Source: Cymodocea nodosa (Eukaryota > Streptophyta > Magnoliopsida > Alismatales > Cymodoceaceae). From it: 64,000 nucleotides of DNA. A program made the position numbers and the translations under genes. The DNA lies in assembly GCA_036874045.1 (NCBI GenBank), contig JAZBRI010000003.1, forward strand, positions 1,624,501 to 1,688,500, written 5' to 3'. The notes under the pieces are model-generated. The model was not told the origin of the DNA. It saw only the letters and a list, made by a program, of their open reading frames with translations, and did not search any database. This document shows positions 34,826-49,500 of this stretch, one piece after another (position 1 is the first letter of the stretch; each line of letters starts with the position of its first letter).

Positions 34826-37800
34826 ATGATGATAGAGGCGTCCTGCTTCCTATCACCGCCGCCACTGTCTCCTCTGCCCCGTCTCGGTGTGCACTTGCGC
34901 AGCCACGACGAAAGGCACGTTGGCGTCGCCGCGCGGTCCCTGCATGATCATGGGGGAGAGAGTCGGAATCCGTACTTGTCGGCCGCTGCGGCGTCTCGGG
35001 CTGTAAGGAGGCTTTGGCCGAGGGGCAGCGAGACCGAGGCAAGCGACGTTGGGGTGCTACCGTCATCATCATCATTATCATCATCATCGGAGGAAGAGGA
35101 GGAGGAGGATAACGAGATAAGTAGGAAGAGGAGGAGGAGGAGGACAAGAGGGAATTGGGTGTTGAAGATTTTGAGGGTCAGGGCGATATGGGAGAAGGAG
35201 AAGGAAGAATTTGCTGGTGACGGAGGTGAGGAGGAAGATGTGAAACGGATGCTGGAGATGGGAGACAGGCGTGCTGGATGCTGCGACGGGAAGGAAGGGT
35301 GTGTTGTTGGAGACGCAGATGAAGAAGAGATGGAGTTCGATAGGGATTCCTTCTCGAGATTACTTCGGCGAGCGTCGTTGGAAGACGCGAAGCTTTACGC
35401 CAAGCTCTCGTATCTGGGCAGCTTAGCCTACTCCATCCCCAAAATCCAGGTTTGGGTTCGACAATCATGTTCGTTTTACAGAATTCGTTCTTCTTTTCCT
35501 TCAGGAATTCCTTTTTTTTTTGGAACTCTCCTATGTGAATTTCTGGTTGTGGAATATTAGAAAACCTTACCAAATTGATTTCATGTAATTTTTTTTTTTT
35601 TTTAGTCGATTAGAAGATGTAATCAATAAGATCTGAATCTTAATAGAAAGTATTACATTAGAAAATCCTGATCGACTCAATTGCTTGTGATTGATTTAAT
35701 GTAGTTGTGTCGGTGAAGAAAGGAGGAATCATGCTTTTGCTTGAATTATAATTCTTTCTTCTTGGTTGAGGAATCAATACAGTTGCTCTCAGTAATCTAT
35801 CACTTGAAAGATGTCTAAATCTGTCTATTTCAAATGTCAACGTATATCCTTTTCCACTTGCCTGTAGCTCCTTAGATGTTCTTTGTAGCTCCCTTTTTTC
35901 GTAATTCTAATTCAGCTGTCTTCTCCTTTTGCTTTAAGACCGGAAATCTTCTCAAATACCACGGTTTGCGTTTTGTGACTTCATCACTGGAGAGGAAATC
36001 AAAAGCTTCTGCTGTTGAGAGAAAGCAGCAAGTCAACCAGAATAAGTTGTCAAAGACATCAAACGTTTCTAAAGCAAAGCCGTTTGTTAAGAATCAGTCG
36101 TTGGAAAAGAATTCCAAAGATCCCAGTGCTACAGAAGACCAGGCAATTGTTCATAATCAACCAACAGAAAGTGGGAAGGAGGCTGAGGAGACCAAAATTC
36201 ATAGTAGAAACTCAATGAGTACAATATCAAGTTCTTATCGAATTGTAGTTTCTGCAGCATCTTATCTTCAGTCTCAAACCAAGAGCATTCTTTCCTTCAG
36301 ACAAACTAAGGCCAATGTTGGGACTGATTCTCCAGAAGATGTTACTGATTCAGAAAAGGCATCGTTTGTTGTCACCACAGATTCAGTAACTGCAGTGGTT
36401 GCCGGAAAGGAGGAGATGAAAGAAGCTTTCTCCAAGGAGTTGAAAAATTCTTCACCTTGTGAATGGTTTGCATGTGATGATGAAAGTAGTGGAACCAGAT
36501 ACTTTGTTATTCAGGTAATCCATGGTGCTCTTATTGTCCTCAAATTTCGCTGTTATTTAGATATAATTTGATCTTTACACCATAAACACGGGTTATTTCC
36601 GCTGGCTTTCAGGGCTCTGAATCACTGGCCTCTTGGCAAGCAAACCTTTTATTTGAGCCTGTTCAATTCGAGGTATCAGGAAATGCATTTTGTTTTTGAA
36701 TTTTAATTTAAAATGTGAAGTGTTTGTTTGCAGTTCTAGTTCAAATCCAATTCTGTATCACCGAAAGAAATTCATGGAAGATTCAATTTGTTTATTTCCA
36801 TTCAAAACGAACATTTTCATTGACTATCCACTAAACAAGGATGCTTCTTCTACAAATGTTCGATCTTGTCATTGAGGATATTAGAATTTCTATGGAACAG
36901 GGTATGGATGTTTTTGTGCATAGAGGAATATATGAGGCAGCCAAAGGAATCTACGAACAGATGTTACCAGAAGTCCGGTCTCATTTACAATCTCGTGGCA
37001 AAGCAGCCACTTTGCGTTTCACCGGCCATTCACTTGGAGGGAGCTTGTCACTTCTAGTGAACCTTATGCTACTGATTCGAGGCGAAGCTCCTGCTTCTTC
37101 CTTGCTTCCAGTCATCACATTTGGAGCACCATCAATCATGTGCGGAGGGAATTATTTGCTTCAGAAATTAGGCTTACCTCTAAGTCACATCCAAGCCATC
37201 ACATTGCATCGAGATATTGTTCCTAGAGCATTTTCATGTACATATCCAGAGCGTGTCAAAGAGATTCTCAAGGCTGTTAATGGGAATTTCCGATCTCATC
37301 CATGTCTTACATATCAGGTATCAAAACTTGCAACAAAATTTTAGTCTGATAATCGTCATGAAACATTGAAGACATTTTCCTCTTTTACCTGGATTCTCCC
37401 TTAATCAGTAGATGGCTAGTAATTATTCTGGGGAAAAACTTATTTTTATGAGAATTCAAAGTTTAGCAAGATTTTTAAAACTTGCAATAAAAGGATCCAC
37501 AGAAATATCGGAAATTATGAGAATTCAATTCACATAAGAAAACCATTGTTGGGAAAAGCTTTTTAACATGGTTATTTGTCTTTCATTACCATCAACCTTC
37601 ATGTCAATACTAGTTCTATGAAATCCAAGCAGCTTGAAACAATTTGTTTTCATTCACTGCATGTCCTTCACAGAACTTGTTATATCTACCAATGGGCGAG
37701 ATCTTGATTCTTCAACCAGACGAGAAGTACTCACCAAACCACCACCTCCTTCCTTCCGGCAGTGGCCTTTATTTTTTGAGCCAGCCGTCGGAGTCCGTTG

Positions 37801-38186
37801 ATTCACGGAGGCTGCTACGTTCCGCACTGTCTGCATTCCTGAATTCTCCACATCCACTAGAAATTTTAAGTGATCGTACTGCTTACGGTTATTTTGGAGC
37901 TGTTACCAGGGACCATGACATGACTTCGTACCTGCGGTCTGTGCAATGTGTGATCATGCTCGAGCGCAGGCGCGTCATGAAAGCCAAGAGAGAGCGACAA
38001 CGCAAGCTGTGGTGGCCTTTTTTGGTCGGTACCGGTGCCGGTGGTTCTTCTGGCTTATTTCATGGTGGAAGTGAATCGTTCAAGAGGATCGTCCGGTTAG
38101 TCACCTCACGGCAAACGCATTGGATCGTGGTTTTAATTTTGCCTGCTCGAGAAATATTCTTTGAGGCATTTACAGTTGGTTTTTAA
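34826..38186 (+). CDS. Class-3 lipase, plastid PLIP type (phospholipase A1), 5 exons
   Basis: Exons 34826-35449, 35939-36514, 36613-36672, 36901-37317 and 37674-38186 give 729 aa. The lipase signature TGHSLGGS carries the nucleophile Ser (about 464). The likely triad partners are Asp in HRDIVPRAF (about 525) and His in [12 protein letters not shown] (about 640). [12 protein letters not shown] is also conserved. [20 protein letters not shown] (about 170-190) and [30 protein letters not shown] mark the PLIP group. The first ~50 residues are Ser/Pro/Arg-rich without many acids, consistent with a chloroplast transit peptide. Family members release fatty acids from plastid phospho- or galactolipids and feed oil or jasmonate synthesis. 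The N-terminal region contains an acidic-then-basic repeat ([14 protein letters not shown]). Two adjacent ATGs (34826, 34829) are possible starts. Confidence 0.92.
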
Positions 38187-40558
38187 GTTCAGTTGATCAA
38201 GAACAAGTGCAGAAGGTGAACTATTCTTCTTTCAGCTGACTCCAGTAATTTGCTTGGAGCTGGAGGGATTCCATTCCTTACAGTGTTGTATATAGTATTC
38301 ATGTACCGATTCAAGCCGTTTTGAGGATTGTAGATAGAAGACCTCATCATCTCCCTAACATCACTGCATTTGCAATTCCTTAACATTGTACAGATAGAAA
38401 GATATAAAGACAAAGATATGATGGGAAGTGGTACATCTGCTTCGAGTGGGACGAACACAGAACGGTCATGCATCCAACTCTTATTCTCGTTTTTTCAAGA
38501 TAAGTGGACAAAAAATTAGTTATTACCCTTGAATAAACAGGTAAAATCCACGGACGAATGGAAATGCTGAAGTAAACAATTCAAAAACATTTACAAGTCT
38601 GCTTCATTTACGAAACCACGATTCATCTTGGTGGAACGATGGTCAGTGCCTTGATGTTGAAATTGAAAAATTACAGGTCAGTGTCTGCTTTGATGTACAT
38701 GTATGACTACTACCAAGTATACAAAACGTACACGCTGAGTACAATTATCTGCACCTGAAGTTGATGGGAGGGATGGCCGTTCCCGACACCAGGCGACAGC
38801 TGTTTCGATGAAAATCCTTTGCAACATATGGATTGATGGTTCCATTTTCTTCTCACTTTTTTTTTTTTTTTTTTTTTTTAAAAAAAAGAAAGAAAGAAAG
38901 AAAGAGCGAGGAAATGTATAAACGAGCATAGATTATGACGTAACAATGCAGATAAGTTGAGGTGTGAAAAGTAATTAAGGTATAATAAGGCTAAAAGCTA
39001 CAAACCGTAGAATTACAACCGTAATGGGAAAATTATTATTATACGTGAGTTTTATATAATTTTACGTAAGAAAATTCCTTCACATGATATACATACATGT
39101 CATGGTCCTCGTGGGTCTTTTCGACGATGGTAAATTTATTGCTCGGGCTTGAACTAATAATTCTTTTAAAGTCTGGTAAGAAAAAATCAATACATACGTA
39201 GCATTGGTCTGTGTTGTGCGGGGTCGGTTGGTCTGCGGGTTTTCCTTTTTCCTGGAAAAGGGGTGAGAATATGTAAATCATTTTAGTTAATTAACAACAA
39301 ATATTCGTTTGTTAGTACGAGTTATCAATTTCCCTTCTTGTTCTTCGTTTTCATTACGGGGGAATTTTCATTAAAGATATCGTCAGAAATATCACGTACA
39401 TCGTCATTAATTATTTTTAGTTTTGTATATGCTATGGAGACGAGGGTTTGGGTCAACGATAATAAATTTCTCTAACACCATTTTTTTTATTTGTTAAATG
39501 GCGAAATTATCCTTCCATCTTCTTACAACTATTAGAATTTTATACGTTGGAATTAGAATTTGGTTGGACGCTAATTTGTCAAAATTCTTTAGTTACGTTA
39601 TCAAGCATGACTCATACATGGTTTTACGGTCTATTTATGTTGTGCTGATTAATAATACAATTTAGTCATATTATGTTATGTTGGGTAATACTTTTTGGCA
39701 TGCTAAAATTACAAATTTAATACGTTAAACCTTAGAAATTACACACTATCTCTGCAAAATAGTATGTCATTCGTTATATATTAGTTTTGATATAACATTT
39801 TGTAAAATGATATATCAAATTTATGAAATATTTAATTATGTCAAGTCAATTAACATACTTTTGCCAAGTCTTGTCCAGATGACTCGAAATTATCAGGAAA
39901 TGTTCCAGCATGACCTAAAAAATTATGTCAAATTAATTAACAACACGGTGAAATCATATTAAATCAAGCTTACACTATTAGACCCAGGTTACCTCATTAG
40001 TCTAAGCATAAAAAGAGATTTAATTGACCTTGATCTGATCAATTCTGTTCGTTATTTTATAATTTAAAGCTTGAGCGTATTAAATAAGTCAAACTGATCA
40101 CCTTAGCGGGTGGCAAATCAATTTTCACCTATTTTGAAAAAACACCTTATAAGAATATGGTAGTCGTCCGTTTAAGATCTTAGTTGATTTAGGGATTAAA
40201 AAAGTAATGGCAAGGATTCAAAATTAGCGATGAAAATGAGGATAAGTTAGTTATTTCAACAAGAAAATATTAAATGTTAATCACAGTACATGAAAACTTT
40301 AATAAAATAAAAATAGTAATTGTAATCAATATGCATGATATTTTCAAAATTATGATATACATAAAATTCTTCCTTTCTATTTTTTTGTCTTCCCTCCCGT
40401 TCACCGGAGGTGACCAGAACCAAAATCTCCCTTCCCCGCGCAACGAAGGCCTAAAAAACAAACAAAAGATATCGCACCATTTCATTTCCCTCCTCTCTTT
40501 CACTCCCAGTCTTCTTCTGGAAGTTGCCGGCGAGCCAAATCCTCGTCCCATCAGGAAA
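38187..40558. other. Intergenic spacer after the lipase gene
   Basis: The first few hundred bases are probably the lipase 3' UTR. A 22-base poly-T followed directly by A-runs and AAAG repeats lies at 38858-38907. The rest is AT-rich, with the BRCT gene promoter near 40.3-40.5 kb. No gene was recognised. Confidence 0.6.
38858..38907. repeat. Poly-T/poly-A junction with (GAAA)n
   Basis: A run of about 22 T meets a run of about 8 A and then about five GAAA units. Confidence 0.9.
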
Positions 40559-43500
40559 ATGGCAGCAACAGTTGGGGCGTCGGAAAGGGCCATCTTCTCA
40601 GGAATCCGCTTCGTTCTGCTTGGATTCGATTCCGTCTCTGAGCCCCAGGTACTCAAACATCACTTGGCCCCTACGATCTCCGCAGAAACCATGTCCTCAC
40701 AGATGTTCCCTTTGCCGCCTCGTAGTACCGTGCGGAGCTGCTTCGTGGAGGCGGCGTGGATGCGGGACGGTTGGATACGTCCTGTACTCACCTGATCGTG
40801 TCTGGACGGGTTTACGTAAGTGCGTGTGGTATTTTTCCATGTGTTGCTGAAATTTCGTATTCTGATGTGGCGCATTTTTGTTTGGTTTTTCGGGCAGGAC
40901 GATCCTGTTTGTGTGGAAGCTCGGAAGGATGGGAAGACCGTCGTAACAGAATTGTGGATTGAAGACAGTGTCGATATTGGGAGGCTGGCGGACACTGGAC
41001 GGGTGAGTTTTGTGGGAACTTGGAATGCTGTAATTTTGTTTGTTGTGGTCTGTCATTGTGATTAATTCCTTCCGGGTAGTGAGTTATCCGAATCGATGGT
41101 TAGCTTGTCTAATTCCTTCCGGGTAGTGAGTTATCCGAATCGATGGTTAGCTTGTCTAATTCCTTCCGGGAAGTGAGTTATTCCATGGATATATTTTTCG
41201 GAGGTGATGTTATCCGAATCGATGGTTAGCTTGTCATGTTACATTGTATTTATTATCCGAATGTTGCTTGTACACTACAAACAACGACCTCTCAACACAT
41301 ATAATTCATATGAATTACAGTGGGGGTAATTAGTCTATTTCCTTGTCGATGTCAGCCTATTGATGTTTTCTTAATCCTAGTACGTGTCTTATTAGTGATA
41401 TTCCCCACAAACCAATATGTTCTTTTACTTAAAACTATATGCATGGGCTCCTTGATTCCTTAGTGAATAATCTGAACGTGTAATTTTAAGTTTGACACTT
41501 ATCACATGTGATTTTGTTTTCAGTTGTATCCTCTTGAAATGGCTACTGGATGGCATTGCTTTCCCTTTTCTTTAGGTCACATACATTATTCTTATGTCTA
41601 AATGGTAAAAAGTAAAACTTTGAAGCATTTTATCCTGCTAATGTTCTATTTATATTTCAACAGAAACAACTCTTTCTTCTATATGCAATGTTCAGGATGT
41701 TCTTTTTCTCTTTGACATGTCTTCTGCCATTTCTCAGATTATGTACAGACCTGTTAGGGACTTAAATGGAATTCCAGGAAGCGACGCATTGTACATTTGC
41801 TTGACAGGTTACCAAAGAAAGGAACGTGAAGATATTATGGTATGAATTATGAGCTCCATCAGGATTAGCAGTAGTGCTGGCATTCTGGTTCATTTGTTAA
41901 GTGATTGTCTTCTGATTATTTTTCATTTTAAATATTGTGATTTCTTGGAATCCTTCTTGCAGTCTAGCATTTCTTGATTCTTATGCATTCTATGACATAT
42001 TTTATCAGCAAATCCTATGCCAATTTGGGATCAGCACCATTACTGGTGTTTTTTCTTTAAAAAATGCTGGTAATCTTTTTTATTTTGACATTCATGATTT
42101 GTTGGAATCCTTCTTGAGCAATTGGCTTTTTTGCAATCAATCATAGTGGCTAAGATGGATGTCTAGGCATTTTTTGGGTAATGCTCACATATGTTCCTTG
42201 TCTTGTAAATTTAAGTGAATCTAATTAGAGATCCAAGAAAAATGAGTGGCAGTAGATTGTTTTCATTAGCAAATATAACTCCTCTATATATAGACGTTAC
42301 ATAGTGAAGACAAATATAACTAAAGCAATTTGAGATTAAACCCACATACAATATACATAATATTTTAATATTCTAACACTCCCCTTCAAGTTGGCATATC
42401 CAACTTGCAATAAACTCAATGAAAACTGAAACATGGTTGAAAAAACAATTGATACATAGAGAAATGTAAAAAATCAATAGACGATAATGGTTATTATAGT
42501 AGAAGTAACAACAATAGGAATAATTTGAGATAGAACTTGAAAGTATTATATTTTAGATAATAGTAGATTAACTTTTAGATGATACAGTTTGAGGCAATAA
42601 AATTTATCAACAAATGTGGTCTATCTTCAGAAAGTAAAGACAAGTAGATAGAATGATCTATCCTCCGGATTTTTTGTAAAATTGATTTTTTATTTTTTCT
42701 GTTTTTCAACTTCCACCATTACCATTTTTGACATTTTTTCAAATATTTTCTCTTTTCTTCTCTCTGTTTTTTTTAACAAACTGCAGTTAATCTCTCCCTT
42801 TATTTATTCTTCTTTTCTCTACCATCATTTTCTCCCCTTTCCCCTTCTTTATACCCCTTTAGTCAACCAATCATTGACAAGAGGGCCCAGTGAGCTCCAG
42901 GGTGCAAATGACGCCAGAGAGGCAGAACACCATCCAATTGTAGCAAAAGTAGAAGGAAGCTCAAAAGGAGGACTGATATTAGAATGAGGCTAAGGGTAGC
43001 AACTCCAAGCAGCGAAGTGGGCAATGGTGACAGAAAGGAAGGGGACAGCCTAGAGGCATTGGTGGAAGGATAAAGCCATGGCTTTGAGCCATGCTCAGTA
43101 GTAGAGAATGCTAAAGAAGAGTCAACAATGTCAATGGACCCGATTGACAACGAAAGAGGGACTTGGAGGTGAGGGGAGTGGTGTTGGCAAACACAAGGCC
43201 TTTATTTGCAGAGGTTATACAGTGAAGATAAATATAAGTAATGTGGAACTAAACTCATATACAGTGTACATAATATCTTAATACTCTAACAGATCTAATA
43301 CTACATAATTTTTTTAATATTTTCTGAGAAGGATCTTTTTCTTTTGGTATCATTTAAATTGTGTATCTTATTTTGTCACTGTGTATTGACTTTTATCATA
43401 AGTTAATTTACAAGTTGTGACTTTTAAACTTTATATTATTACAATTTTTATTTACCCATTTTTATAAGTTAGAATACACTATTTATTTATGTATTTTTAA

Positions 43501-46500
43501 TTATTAGTATGCAGAAAAATATATGAAAACTACATATGCATAGTTTAAAATAAAAAATATTTATTAGTATGGATACTAAAGCATCGCTAGGTGCCTAAGT
43601 ACCCAAGGCATTCAAGACTACCATTTGGGTGCCTTAATAGCCTTACAGACAAGCATTTCTTGTTTGTTGTATGTTATACAACTTATTTGTTAACAATTTT
43701 TATATCAATTGGTAGATCAACTTTTTTGGCCCATCTAAGAAGTGGTAAAAGGGGGGCAAACACAATGCATGATGCCTCTTGTGATAGGGCTTTGGAGAGG
43801 TCCTCTTGTGTGCAATATTGCCTCCATTTTTGGAGACACTTCAAAAAATGCTGTTACATGCCTTGATAAGAGTAATAAATTATTAAGAAATGCATGCTTG
43901 TTTCTAAAAAAACTTTAAAATTTTACTTTTTTTATCATGTACGTGATGAGCATCTCTTTCCCATATATCTTCTATATAGGCATTTGATAGGCAATATCAT
44001 GATTCGTGTCATTTTAGTCTATTATGAGAACCAATGAATTATTTGTCTTTACTTTGTCTCTTATTCAATTTTTTTTGAAAAGATATACTAATACAATACT
44101 ATATTCATTTGTCCTTTATTTCTAGAAAATGGTGGATTTGATGGGTGCACACTTCTCAAAGCCTCTCATAGCAAACAAAATTACACATCTAATATGCTAC
44201 AAATTTGAGGGTATAACTTCTCCAGATCTAGTTGTTTCTTTTCTCCAAAAAGATTATTATTTTTTTAATGTAGATATCCAAATGAGGGCCTGGATCATGA
44301 GCTCAAATTGTTTTTTTTGTTTTTTCTTGAGGTTAACCTCATTAGGTACTATTACTTTTCTAATAAATAATATTTGCATAAACAGTGCAACTTAATTCCC
44401 TTCATACAGATATCCGCATAAGATATAGAGGCATTATGAATGTTATCATGCTGCTCCAAAAAATATTGAATTTATTTGTTGCTTTCCTATCGTACTTAGA
44501 TATTTAGGAAAATTTGTTTTCTCCAGAAGACATGCTTCCATCCATGTCTCCTATGTACACTGCTTTTGATATTCAACAAACCTTATCAATGGGCTAAAAA
44601 TGACTTTCATTTTCTCCATGCAAGGGTGGGGATAGACTTGGTGTTTTTACATGCAAGGGTCTTATTCTTGCATAAACATTCAAACTAATAAATATTTTCA
44701 AATAGTTATGACGTCAAGGTTAGACTAAATGGTTCCCAAGTATTGTACGACAGAGAAATCATTGTATAAACTGTGATGCCACCTAAGGACATACGGTGAT
44801 ACATAATTATTATTTGGTTGTAAAAAGTATTCATATGAAGAAAAGTTACTGTGATTTGTTTTGTTTTCTTTTTCTTTTTTACATTTTAATTAGTCTCCCG
44901 GTTCAGCTATTGAAAGATTCCTTAATAATTGGGAGACTCATCCCCCTTCCTCCAAATAAAGCTGCTGAGCTATCTCATAAAATTTCAACAGTTTGCTAAG
45001 CGGTATTGCCTTCCCTTTAGTGGCATTTAAGATATCTTCAGCCAAAGTCCTAACACAACGGTGTGTATTTCAGTATGTTTGTCTTCATAACATCATGAGG
45101 ATGGTTGCATATATTTTTGATAATATAAAACTTCATCTGTTTGGATTATATGTTTAAGTATTATTTGCATGTTAGAAGCACTTTTCCTGCAAATAGTGAT
45201 GCTTATATTCTCACTGGTTTTTTACAGGTGAAAAATATGAACTTGCCAAAAGAGTAAATATGAAGCTTGTCAATCATCGTTGGCTGGAAGATTGGTTTGT
45301 ATATTTTTTAGAACCTTCTTCTCTTTTATTTGCTTTGCAGAAAAATTGTAAAAAGAGTTAAGGCACAAATACTGATGCAATGTCATTCCTTTGGCCTCCA
45401 TATTAGCATGTTGCACTTTTGAGGCTTTGCCTCTGTTATTGATATGCTTTGTTTGCTCTTTTCTTTTCAGCTTGAAAGGATGGGAGATTCTTCCTACAGA
45501 TAAATATTTGAAGAGGTAAGTTTAATCGCTTAATTTCTGTTTTCTCCTTTTATAATATTTTCTGATTGTTGGAACACAAGAAAACTGGTGAAAGTTGTTT
45601 ATTTCACTAGAATAACATAAGGCCTCTATTTATAAGGACTACATAGAAAGAGTGAAAACACTATAAATAATGTTAGACTAAACCCACTTAGAACACAAAT
45701 AACCCTAATACATTACTTATTCTTGCACTCTCTTTCAAGTTGGAGTATCCAGCTTGCAATAGACTCAATAACAACTCTTGATATATTTAGAAATCAAATT
45801 GAAATAGCTTGCAACTTATGAGAATAAATAATGTATTAAGGTTCATTGTGTTGTGAGTTTAGTCTTACATTGCCTAATAGTGTTTTTATTGTTCTTATGT
45901 AGCTTTTATAAGTAGACTTTATGTTAGTTTAGTAAAATGGGTAACTTTCACCTATTCTCTTGTATTTTAACATGATATTAAAACCTAAGCTTTAAGAGTC
46001 AAAAATGGTATGAAAGATCTAGGTAGGGACAAAGGAAACCCTAGGGACATCCTCTTCCAAACCACCACCATCAGTGGACCTTTTCTAGGCCACCACCACC
46101 AACATTTCTACTCCTCTAGCTATTCAAGTCACTTCCCATTCCCAACCACCACCATCCTTGCCCTCTATAGTTTGTGGTGTACCACTAAAACTTCTTTATC
46201 TCTTTCCTCTCTTTTCCACTAGGGAATTCAACCACATTTGATGTTCCCATTGACTACTGAATCGTCCAAGCCTCATTCCCATCTCCTCTTCACCCCATGT
46301 GCACAGGAGTAGGAGTACTCTTTCCCAAGTTTGAGTTTGCATTGGTCCTTGTCTCCTCTTCCATCTCATCTTTGTCTTCCACTGGCATCAAGGAGAGTGG
46401 CCTCATTTGACATCCATGGTAGGAGAACTTAGTAGCTCAAATCGTAGAGCAATGCCCGATTGAAACTTGCTAAATGATACAACATATTGGTCAACTTGTA

Positions 46501-49500
46501 TAGTAAGAAGTTATGGCACCAGCTCATCCTCAAGCTTGTTCTATTGTAGCCTTGTGTGCCCTAGCTACAATCATAGCCCTTACACCAAGCACTAGATGAC
46601 CCTTGCAAAAGGTATTATGAAAGTTTTAAAAATCATCACTCTCCTATACCCACTAGGGTTTCAGAGGGGGAGAGACCAGTTGCAAATGAAGCGGGAGGAG
46701 TTATCTACATACTCATCAATCATCATATTAAATATATATCATTAATAAAAAACAATTTGTCCATTATAAATTAGTTTTTTAATTCAACATAAGTTATTAT
46801 TTGATATTCTATTTCTATACTATTAAGCTTTATCATATAATAATCTATTAACATTAATATATGATTCATATAAGTGTATAACATATATTATATGCATGTT
46901 TACATTTATGATATATCTTAATAAATTAAACTGCCCATAAAACCATGAATGGAACCATATATGCCAGTTTATAAAATTTTTAAACCACCAAACTATAAAA
47001 TTTTCAAAATGAACCAAACCAACAAAAATAGTTCGGTTTGATTTGGTTAACCAATTTTACCGGTTTGGTTGCCCATCCTTATTCATTTACTCTGATTTAG
47101 AATTTTAAACGTTGCCTTTGCACTAGGTTCACATTAATGCAATATTATTAAGGTACCCAAGCGATAGCCTTGAACACCTTGAGTGCTTGGGCGCCTAAGC
47201 ACCTATATTAATATATATATATATATATATATATTTCTTTAAAATATGCATATGTATCATCATTTAGGTTTTTTTAATGTATATTAATAATTAAAAATGC
47301 ATAAAATAAATAGTGTAAACTAATTTATAAAAATGTGTAAATAACAAACACAACAATATGATGTTTAAAAATCACAACTTATAAATTAACTTGTGATAAA
47401 AGTTAATACATAATAACAAAATAAAATATACAATGTATAAATGATACTAAAATAAAAAGATCTCTGTTAGAAAACATTAAAAAATAGCTTACATAATATT
47501 TAGATCTTTCTTAGACCTCTAACTGGATCCAACAAAAATCTGGAAGTCCTATAATGCATTAGGTGTACCACATTCAAATCCATTGCATCTAGATCATAAT
47601 GTGGTAACCCTACTACTGTACTGGGGCTTGCCTTCATTCTAAACAATTTATTCAAATTGATGCATCCAATACTATCCTTTTTATCAACCGCAATAATTAA
47701 TTTGTGGAGTTGAGACCTAGTCTTATGGTATGCTCCAATGTCTTTTGTTTACCAGTGACTGGGAACTAGAAGTTCTGGAGTCTGAAGCCAAGGATTCTGA
47801 GGAGGAGATTGAATATGAAAATGCTAGGACACCAGTTGGAAAAATCACAGCAGGTGAACCTATGGCACAGACTGACATGCCAAAACTTGGGAGTTCTGAA
47901 TCGTCTATTCAATTAAGGGAAGTGCCTGAAATATCAAAAGATACAGAATTCACTAAGCAGTCACCATGTGACGCTGAAGTTTTTAAATGTGACAGGTCAT
48001 CATCTACTCCATGCAGGAGTCATCACAACAATTCCAATATTTATGTTAACGATGAGCTTACAGAAATGTCAAATTATCATGATGCTGGAGATGACAAGCA
48101 CATGGGGGAGATTCATATCATGAAAAGACTCAATAAAATGGATGGTATTAACTTAAACAAAGAAAACAACATCCTTTTTGATGGGGGAAATGCTCAAGTT
48201 ACTCATATTAAAGAAAGGAAATCTCTCTCTTCAAACTACTCGTGGAAATCTGCAGAAAAGGTATCACCTCAACAACCACAGCATTTAAGTACTTTAAAAG
48301 GAAAACTTCTAGAAAATGATAACAGAGTTGGTGCCAACATCTCTCCTTTGATGTCAAAAGGGACTTCCCCTGGTTCTGTTAGCCTTCAATCTGCACCTAT
48401 GGATACAAAGCTACTACAAGAAGATAATTCAAGTTATTTGCTACCTCAAAAGAGAAAGGCCTCACCTCCAGAAAAGGCCTTTAGCGCACCACGATCATTT
48501 CAGAACTCAAAATCCCATGTTCCAAGTTCATTTTCAATAATGTCAATAGAATCTGAAGCAATAATACCCAGTGATGCAGATGAGGTTGTCAATGATGCTT
48601 ACATTGCCAATGGTGGCATTCCTTTGCGTGGGTTGGCATCTGGAAAGTCGTTGTTGAACCATGAAAAAAACCAATCAAGTAGTAAGCCCCCAAGTTTCAG
48701 CAAAGGCTCTCTAAATCCCAGGCAACTTTTGTTACAGGGTAGAAACTCTAATACAAAGCATGATGCTACTGTTTTGCCAAAGGTACTGAACTATGAGTTG
48801 GGTCCATCATCTGATGAAAAACCAAGGCAAGAAATGGCTTTGATGTCAAATTCAGATGCTAATATGACAATTATGGAACCTAGAACCTCCCATAAATCTA
48901 TTTCTCCTGTTAGAGATTTGGTGGCAGTTCCATCCATTGATGTTGGGCTGGCAAAGACTGGCGGTATGGAGACATGTGTAAAGAGTACAGCAAGATGCAT
49001 GGAGTCTTCAATTATCAATGGTAGCAACACAACAAGCCCTTTCTCAAGCATGAAGCACAACCAAAGTGTTTCATTCAGTCCACAGAAATCTAATCTTGCT
49101 TTTCTATCTGATAAATTTAATGTTTCTACAAATGACTCATCCAAACTACCTATTGAAGTTGCAAAACAACAAAAGTTGGATGAAAATGCCATTACTCCAG
49201 ACAACTTGAAGTCAGACGTTACTAAACCACTGAATGGCTCTTGTCAAAAAGATGCTAAAGGAAATATTGCAGAAATTCCAGAGGTACCTCCCAAAAAAGT
49301 GATTCCTAGAAAAATCATTTGTAGCAAACCAAGGGTAAACAAACACAGAAGTTGCAATTCTGAAAGTGCCGCTTACTCAGATAAAAGCATTAGTGAAAGA
49401 AAGGCTTTTGCCAGGTCAGAGAAAGAGAAAAGTGACAAAAAAACTGTAAACAAGAAAAATCATGCTGTATACTTGGTTTCAAGTGATCAGATGGAGGACA

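Noticed and set aside
46730-47090. hAT-like MITE end (GGATGGGCAACCAAACCGGT on the complement near 47.07 kb)
   Set aside because: Only one end looks familiar. No matching opposite end or 8-bp target-site duplication was found, so no element is called.
48791-49204. 137-codon minus-strand frame inside BRCT exon 8
   Set aside because: It is antisense to a clearly coding exon and has no independent motif or promoter.
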